Below, in pieces: positions 59,788-64,000 of a stretch of 64,000 nt of DNA; position 1 is the first letter of the stretch; each line of letters opens with the position of its first letter. The notes below the pieces were generated by a model. The model was given only the letters and a program-made list of their open reading frames with translations, had not been told where the DNA came from and made no database searches. A program made the translations under genes and the position numbers. The stretch comes from Cedecea sp000277545 (lineage in GTDB: Bacteria; Pseudomonadota; Gammaproteobacteria; Enterobacterales; Enterobacteriaceae): assembly GCA_050847315.1 (NCBI GenBank), contig CP193791.1. The stretch is one strand, 5' to 3'.

Positions 59788-61818
59788 CTATGGATTGCCC
59801 GCCCACACCACGATCACCTTGTCATCCCCGCTGACCCGGCTAAAGGCATAGCCCTGTTTTATGCTCAACGTGGTTTGTTTTCCTGCGCCGATGGCCTGGT
59901 GGCGGGCGCGGAACTGGCTCAGCTTCTGCCAGTGGGCAAGCGTTGTGGCCTGCGGGCCGGTGGCATCCTGCCAGTTCATGTCTGAGCGGGTGCCCTGTAG
60001 TGGGTCAGAGCCCGTCGGGCCAAACGGCCTTTGGGTTTCATCCCCGTAGAAGATTTGCACCGCGCCTGGCGTGAGCAGCAACAGCTCCGCCGCTTTTTGT
60101 CCACCTTCCCGGAACAGGCGGGTGTCGTGGGAGGAGAGGTAGCTCAGCACGTTGAATTGCTGAAGTTTGTCAGACATTTGCTGCCAGGTCGGGCCAATCG
60201 TGGCCAGGCAATCTACGGCTTTGGCCGCCTGTTCCTGATAGTCGAAGTTGATCATCGCGTCGAAGCCGCTGGCGTAGTAGTCGCTTTTCATCACGCCATG
60301 CCCCCAGGCTTCGCCCGTCATCCAGAACGGAGCATCGTCAATTTTTTTGTCCGGGTTGACTTGTTTCCATTCAGCCAATGCCGCGCTGGACTGCGTTTTT
60401 AATTGCTGCCAGGCCGCTTTTTCGACGTGTTTTGCCGTATCGACCCTGAAGCCATCAATGCCGTAGTCACGCACCCACTGACTTAGCCAGTGGGTCAGGT
60501 AATCGCGAACCGTGTAGCCCGGAATCGCCTTTGCAGCGGTATCCGGCTTGCGGCTGTAAAACGCCGGTAATTCTGCTGGCGCGGTCGCTTCGGTTTTCAA
60601 ATCGGGCAGGAAGGCGAGCGACATGGTTAAATCGTCAAAGCCGGGATTGTCGTAATCGCCAATATCCGTTCTGATCCAGGCTTTGCCCCACCACTTATCC
60701 CACGCGGCCTTGTCGCTGAAGTTGATGTAATCGTTAAAGCTGTGCCAGCTTTGGCCCGGGGCTGGCTTCCAGTCAGTCCAGCGCTCGCCGAGGGTTTTTT
60801 TAAGTTCATCACCTTTGAGATAGAGGGCACCAAACTGGTATGCCTGCATGTCGGCGAGCGTCGCGTATCCGGTGTGATTCATCACGACGTCAAACAGAAT
60901 GCGGATCCCGCGCTGATGGGCTTCATCCACCAGTCGGCGGAGATCGGCTTCGTTGCCCATGTTGGCATCAAGCTTCGTCCAGTCCTGGGTGTAATAGCCG
61001 TGGTAGGCGTAATGCGGGAAATCACCTTTGGTGCCGCCGCCCACCCAGCCGTGAATTTGCTCCAGCGGGGAGCTTATCCAGAGCGCGTTAACGCCAAGCT
61101 GCTGCAGGTAATCCAGTTTGCTGGTCAGCCCGGCAAGGTCGCCGCCGTGGAAGGTGCCTATTTCCTGCATGCCGTCTTTATGGCGGCCATAGCTGTGGTC
61201 GTTCGCCGGGTTGCCGTTTTCAAAACGGTCGGTGAGAACGAAATAGACCGTCGCATTCTGCCAGCTAAACGGGGCAGGCTTCGCCACAGTGGCAGATTCC
61301 AGCAGCAATAAAGCGCCGCTTCCGGCCGCGGGCATCAGCGTGATGTGGCCTTGCTCAACCTGGGCCGTATTCCCGCTGTAGAAATCCCGCACAACCGATC
61401 CTTCAGCAAAAGTGCTGCTGACATCGACGTTGAGCGGCTTTCCATCCCATTTCGGGCACTGCGCCATCACTTGCAGGGGCTGACTGCTGGCCTCCGGCTG
61501 AAGGGTCAGCATCAGCGTTGGCGTCCCGCTGCGGGTATCTATTTGCGCCTGGTACTCTCCGGCGCGGAAAACCCGCCACGTCGGGGCATCCCCGGCGCAA
61601 GGCGTCAGGGACAGAACCTGATTAAGTTTGATGGCCTCTGAGGGCTGCCAGCATTGATTATCCTGCGTCAGCCTGAGGGGAAGGATACTTTTATCGAGGT
61701 GTGTTGCGCTGGTAAACAAGCCCGGATGTGTGGCCTGAAAAGCAGAAAGCCCAGGCGCGTTCCAGCCCGCGAATGCAAGGCAGGGCGTGAACAACAGGCA
61801 GAGAGAGAGTCGTGTCAT
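59788..61818 (-). CDS. malS: periplasmic alpha-amylase MalS
   Basis: MalS cuts maltodextrins in the periplasm. A signal peptide (MTRLSLCLLFTPCLAFA) precedes an N-terminal beta domain and a GH13 catalytic barrel. The nucleophile aspartate is in GFRVDTAKHV, the acid/base glutamate in TGEAWGHG and the third aspartate in SSHDTRLF. Upstream in-frame ATGs exist at 61857, 61827 and 61824. I chose 61818 because it gives a normal signal peptide and the E. coli length of 676 residues. Confidence 0.94.
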   Translation of the reverse strand: MTRLSLCLLFTPCLAFAGWNAPGLSAFQATHPGLFTSATHLDKSILPLRLTQDNQCWQPSEAIKLNQVLSLTPCAGDAPTWRVFRAGEYQAQIDTRSGTPTLMLTLQPEASSQPLQVMAQCPKWDGKPLNVDVSSTFAEGSVVRDFYSGNTAQVEQGHITLMPAAGSGALLLLESATVAKPAPFSWQNATVYFVLTDRFENGNPANDHSYGRHKDGMQEIGTFHGGDLAGLTSKLDYLQQLGVNALWISSPLEQIHGWVGGGTKGDFPHYAYHGYYTQDWTKLDANMGNEADLRRLVDEAHQRGIRILFDVVMNHTGYATLADMQAYQFGALYLKGDELKKTLGERWTDWKPAPGQSWHSFNDYINFSDKAAWDKWWGKAWIRTDIGDYDNPGFDDLTMSLAFLPDLKTEATAPAELPAFYSRKPDTAAKAIPGYTVRDYLTHWLSQWVRDYGIDGFRVDTAKHVEKAAWQQLKTQSSAALAEWKQVNPDKKIDDAPFWMTGEAWGHGVMKSDYYASGFDAMINFDYQEQAAKAVDCLATIGPTWQQMSDKLQQFNVLSYLSSHDTRLFREGGQKAAELLLLTPGAVQIFYGDETQRPFGPTGSDPLQGTRSDMNWQDATGPQATTLAHWQKLSQFRARHQAIGAGKQTTLSIKQGYAFSRVSGDDKVIVVWAGNP

Positions 61819-61871
61819 ACGCATCATCCAGTGAGGATTTATTGCGCAGTTTGCCATGCCCCTGGAAACAT

Positions 61872-61885
61872 GCGCTCATCCTGCC
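61872..61885 (-). promoter_or_regulatory. possible MalT box upstream of malS
   Basis: On the minus strand, GGCAGGATGAGCGC contains the MalT core GGATGA (61881-61876), about 60 bp before malS. Only one clear copy is seen, while MalT promoters usually have more, so this is tentative. Confidence 0.3.
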
Positions 61886-61936
61886 CGTGTGTTTTACAGG
61901 GTGTAGCCGCCGGGGTGAGTGACGGTGTTAACGTTT

Positions 61937-62692
61937 TTATTTGTTCGTTAACCAGTGGCCGAAGTGGGCGCTCAGCGTGTTGCGGGTGGCGAGCAGCTCA
62001 TCGATTGTTTTGGTGAGCCTGGCGTTCAGGGTTTCACACTGCTCAAAGCTGTAATGGTTATCGGCGCGCAGATTCTCGAGTTTTTCCTGCAGGATCGCCA
62101 CTTCCGCTTCCGCTTTGTAGCGCGCTTCCTGCTGGGTTTTAATCAGTTCGTCGGCGGCTTCCAGGCGCTGATGAAGCTCGGCCTTTTCCCGCTGATGTGT
62201 CTCCAGCAGCCCGGAGCCGGACTCTTTCTGGCGGTTCAGCAGGCTTTTCAGCTCGTCGATTTCCCGCTGCATCACGCTGCGCACCAGGGCAGATTCTTTC
62301 AGGTGCATTTCCTGACTGATATTCAGCGCTTTCTGGAGCTCTGTGACCTGTTTTTCATATCGTTGCAGGCGGGTGGTTGTTTCTACGGTGTTACCCTGAG
62401 CGGAGCGCTGCTGGGCTTCTCGCAGCTGGGCAAGCAGGCTGGTGGAGAGTGACTCAGCTTCTCTCAGGCGACGGAGGGTTTCCGGCGAGTCCTGGTAAAC
62501 CGTTTTGGTTTGCGGCGGTTTTTCACTGATGCGAACAAGATTAACGTTAACTAATGCTGCGCTAACCTCGGCCTGAATTTGCTCTTTATTATGCGCTTTC
62601 ATACGGTTGCACGCGCTGGCAAGGAAGCTTGCGGCTTCGTTAGCGTTCGCCGTTGCAAAGGCTTTTTTTATCAGGTTCTGCACCAGGCTCAT
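61937..62692 (-). CDS. uncharacterised coiled-coil protein
   Basis: I do not recognise this gene as a named family. The 251-residue soluble product has a short N-terminal domain (about residues 1-40, LIKKAFATANANEAASFLAS) whose spacing resembles the helical DUF2786 type. A linker (about 50-75) follows, then a long heptad-rich charged coiled coil (about 75-240). There is no signal peptide or membrane segment. The ATG has an AGGA at slightly long spacing. It lies between malS and bax, where E. coli has no gene, and runs in the malS direction. Codon usage looks native. Its composition suggests a structural or DNA/partner-binding role, not an enzyme. Confidence 0.75.
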   Translation of the reverse strand: MSLVQNLIKKAFATANANEAASFLASACNRMKAHNKEQIQAEVSAALVNVNLVRISEKPPQTKTVYQDSPETLRRLREAESLSTSLLAQLREAQQRSAQGNTVETTTRLQRYEKQVTELQKALNISQEMHLKESALVRSVMQREIDELKSLLNRQKESGSGLLETHQREKAELHQRLEAADELIKTQQEARYKAEAEVAILQEKLENLRADNHYSFEQCETLNARLTKTIDELLATRNTLSAHFGHWLTNK

Positions 62693-63039
62693 GTTGCCAG
62701 TTTTCCTGTATCAAATGTTATTTGAGCGCCTTAACCCCGGTCGTTCCGCCGTCAGGCTATTGCCGCCGCCACCTTAAAAATATAACCAATAATCTCACTC
62801 TCTAAATGCGGGAATCATCCTCCGCAGTGCATTTTTTTACTGTGCCGCGAAGTGTGATTAAGCCCCGAATTTTACAATACTTTTTATCACCATAAGAAGT
62901 TCATAGGTGACATTGTTTCGGAATAGTACTATTTCTAAAGGTGCTCTGAGCGGTTAATTTTGATATAATTCGCCTCTGTTTTTCTAAAACCTTTTAAAAA
63001 ATAAGGCACTGGAAACGATCGATCCGACCAGGAGAGCTA
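62693..63039. other. divergent intergenic region before bax
   Basis: This 347-bp AT-rich gap separates the coiled-coil gene from bax. TATAAT at 62964-62969 is a good -10 for bax, without a clear -35. AGGAGAG (63030-63036) is the bax ribosome site. No repeat or small gene is evident. Confidence 0.5.
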
Positions 63040-63876
63040 ATGATATCACCCCCATTTCGACGATTCGGGGCCGCGATACTCATGCTGCTGACCGTGGGCT
63101 TTTCAAGTCACGCGCTCGCCAGTAAACATGAGCCTAAATCGCACAGCAAGGCCCATATAACGAAAGTAAGCAGCAAGAAAGCGGTAAGCAGTAAACTGGC
63201 AAGTAGTAAAAAAGAGTATTCTCGCAATAGTGAAAATGGTTCGCTTCCTGATTTGCGAAAATACCCTTCCGGGACACCAAGGAAAAAAGCGTTTCTCCGG
63301 ACGGTCATGCCATATATTACCCGCCAAAATGCAGCGATAACTGCCGACCGTAACTGGTTGATTTCAAAGCAGTACGAAAAGCGCTGGTCGCCGACTGAGC
63401 GTGCACGTCTGAAAGAAATTACCCAGCGTTACAAGGTGGCGTGGCGCGGCAATACCAACCGTGTGCCGTGGAACAGCCTGCTGGAAAAAGTCGATATCAT
63501 TCCTACCAATATGGTGGCGACAATGGCAGCGGCGGAAAGCGGCTGGGGCACATCTAAACTTGCCCGCAGCAACAACAATCTGTTTGGCATGAAGTGCACC
63601 AAGCGCCATTGCAACAGCGAGCCCGGTAAAGTGAAAGGTTACCTGCATTACGGCTCTGTGAATGAAGGCGTGAATGCTTACGTCGCTAACCTGAATACCC
63701 ATCCGGCCTATTCTTCGTTCCGTAAAGAGCGTGCCAAGCTGCGCAAAGCGGATCAGGAAGTGACGGCTAATAATATGATTCACAAGCTGAAAGGGTATTC
63801 GGCGAAAGGCTCAAGCTATAATAACTTCCTGTTCGCGATGTATCAGAGCAACCAGCGTTTAATGCTGCCGAATTAA
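63040..63876 (+). CDS. bax: Bax, glucosaminidase-like (GH73) envelope protein
   Basis: Bax belongs to the glycoside hydrolase 73 glucosaminidase family acting on peptidoglycan-type substrates. The 278 residues (E. coli 274) begin with a signal peptide (FRRFGAAILMLLTVGFSSHALA), then a Lys/Ser-rich linker (residues 28-62) and the catalytic domain. The likely acid glutamate is in AAAESGWGTSKLA, followed by NNLFGMKC. Its physiological role in enterics is not settled. It is followed by a strong terminator. Confidence 0.93.
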   Translation: MISPPFRRFGAAILMLLTVGFSSHALASKHEPKSHSKAHITKVSSKKAVSSKLASSKKEYSRNSENGSLPDLRKYPSGTPRKKAFLRTVMPYITRQNAAITADRNWLISKQYEKRWSPTERARLKEITQRYKVAWRGNTNRVPWNSLLEKVDIIPTNMVATMAAAESGWGTSKLARSNNNLFGMKCTKRHCNSEPGKVKGYLHYGSVNEGVNAYVANLNTHPAYSSFRKERAKLRKADQEVTANNMIHKLKGYSAKGSSYNNFLFAMYQSNQRLMLPN

Positions 63877-63898
63877 TTTTCATTGCCTGAATGAAATA

Positions 63899-63926
63899 AA
63901 CAATGCCCTCTTCGGAGGGCATTGTT
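63899..63926. terminator. bidirectional terminator between bax and xylR
   Basis: AACAATGCCCTC and GAGGGCATTGTT form a perfect 12-bp stem with a UUCG tetraloop. It serves bax and the convergent xylR. Confidence 0.9.
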
Positions 63927-63936
63927 ATTTAGAGGT

Positions 63937-64000
63937 TTAAACTAAAATTTCGCTAAAGCGATCGCGGTGTTCTTTAGGCGTGGCGTCATACTCTTTTTTA
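63937..64000 (-). CDS. xylR: 3' end of xylose regulator gene xylR (partial)
   Basis: The minus strand encodes KKEYDATPKEHRDRFSEILV and a TAA stop at 63939-63937. This matches the C-terminus of AraC-type XylR (FKKAYDTTPKEYRDVNSEV in E. coli as I recall). xylR is the neighbour of bax in E. coli, which supports the call. The rest of the gene lies outside the window. Confidence 0.75.
   Translation of the reverse strand, partial: KKEYDATPKEHRDRFSEILV

Overview
The window is chromosomal DNA of a motile, formate-hydrogenlyase-positive member of the Enterobacteriaceae. It contains the replication origin and closely follows E. coli/Enterobacter/Cedecea-type gene content. Proteins in the core blocks match E. 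coli homologues almost residue for residue and nearly always in length. The genus cannot be fixed from the sequence alone. The gene order joins blocks that are far apart in E. coli K-12, so this is not E. coli, Salmonella or Shigella.

Layout. (1) 1-7.2 kb: kup, ravA-viaA, asnA, asnC and mioC. (2) 7.2-7.5 kb: oriC, with DnaA boxes, three AT-rich 13-mers and ten GATC sites. (3) 7.6-17.8 kb: mnmG, rsmG and the whole atpIBEFHAGDC operon. A 123 bp ERIC element sits between atpG and atpD. (4) 18-26.3 kb: glmU, glmS, and pstSCAB-phoU behind two PHO boxes. (5) 26.4-36.4 kb: yiiM, sodA, and the L-rhamnose regulon (rhaT, rhaR, rhaS, rhaB, rhaA, rhaD, an iron-dependent alcohol dehydrogenase, rhaM). rhaS is interrupted by one in-frame amber codon. 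(6) 36.5-38 kb: an orphan cheV with a sigma28-type promoter, and yajD. (7) 38-58.3 kb: a complete formate hydrogenlyase (FHL-1) island: fhlA, hypABCDE, hycABCDEFGHI, hydN, fdhF, hypF and a NiCoT nickel permease. (8) 58.3-64 kb: avtA, malS, an unrecognised coiled-coil protein gene, bax and the last codons of xylR.

How the genes work together. The FHL island holds the formate-sensing activator (FhlA), the hydrogenase-3 complex (HycB-G), its maturation proteins (HypA-F, HycH, HycI), the formate dehydrogenase (FdhF), an electron-transfer protein (HydN) and a nickel importer. Sigma54 -24/-12 signatures precede hypA and hycA, and a weaker one precedes hydN. A 14-nt motif recurs upstream of hycA, upstream of hycB and upstream of hydN, and is a good candidate for the FhlA enhancer. 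The most notable single observation is that FdhF has a cysteine codon (TGC) at position 140, where the E. coli enzyme has selenocysteine, so this FHL would be selenium independent.

A family of GC-rich REP-like palindromes (arms of the type CCCTCTCCC/GGGAGAGGG flanked by GGGGTGAGGGG) occupies eight intergenic spots, often as inverted pairs. One of them runs into the 5' end of hypF. No tRNA, rRNA, insertion sequence, prophage, plasmid gene or CRISPR array was seen. I did not find a wholly new defence or mobile system. The unusual content is the selenium-free FHL island, the repeat insertions inside operons, the rhaS nonsense codon and one uncharacterised coiled-coil gene.
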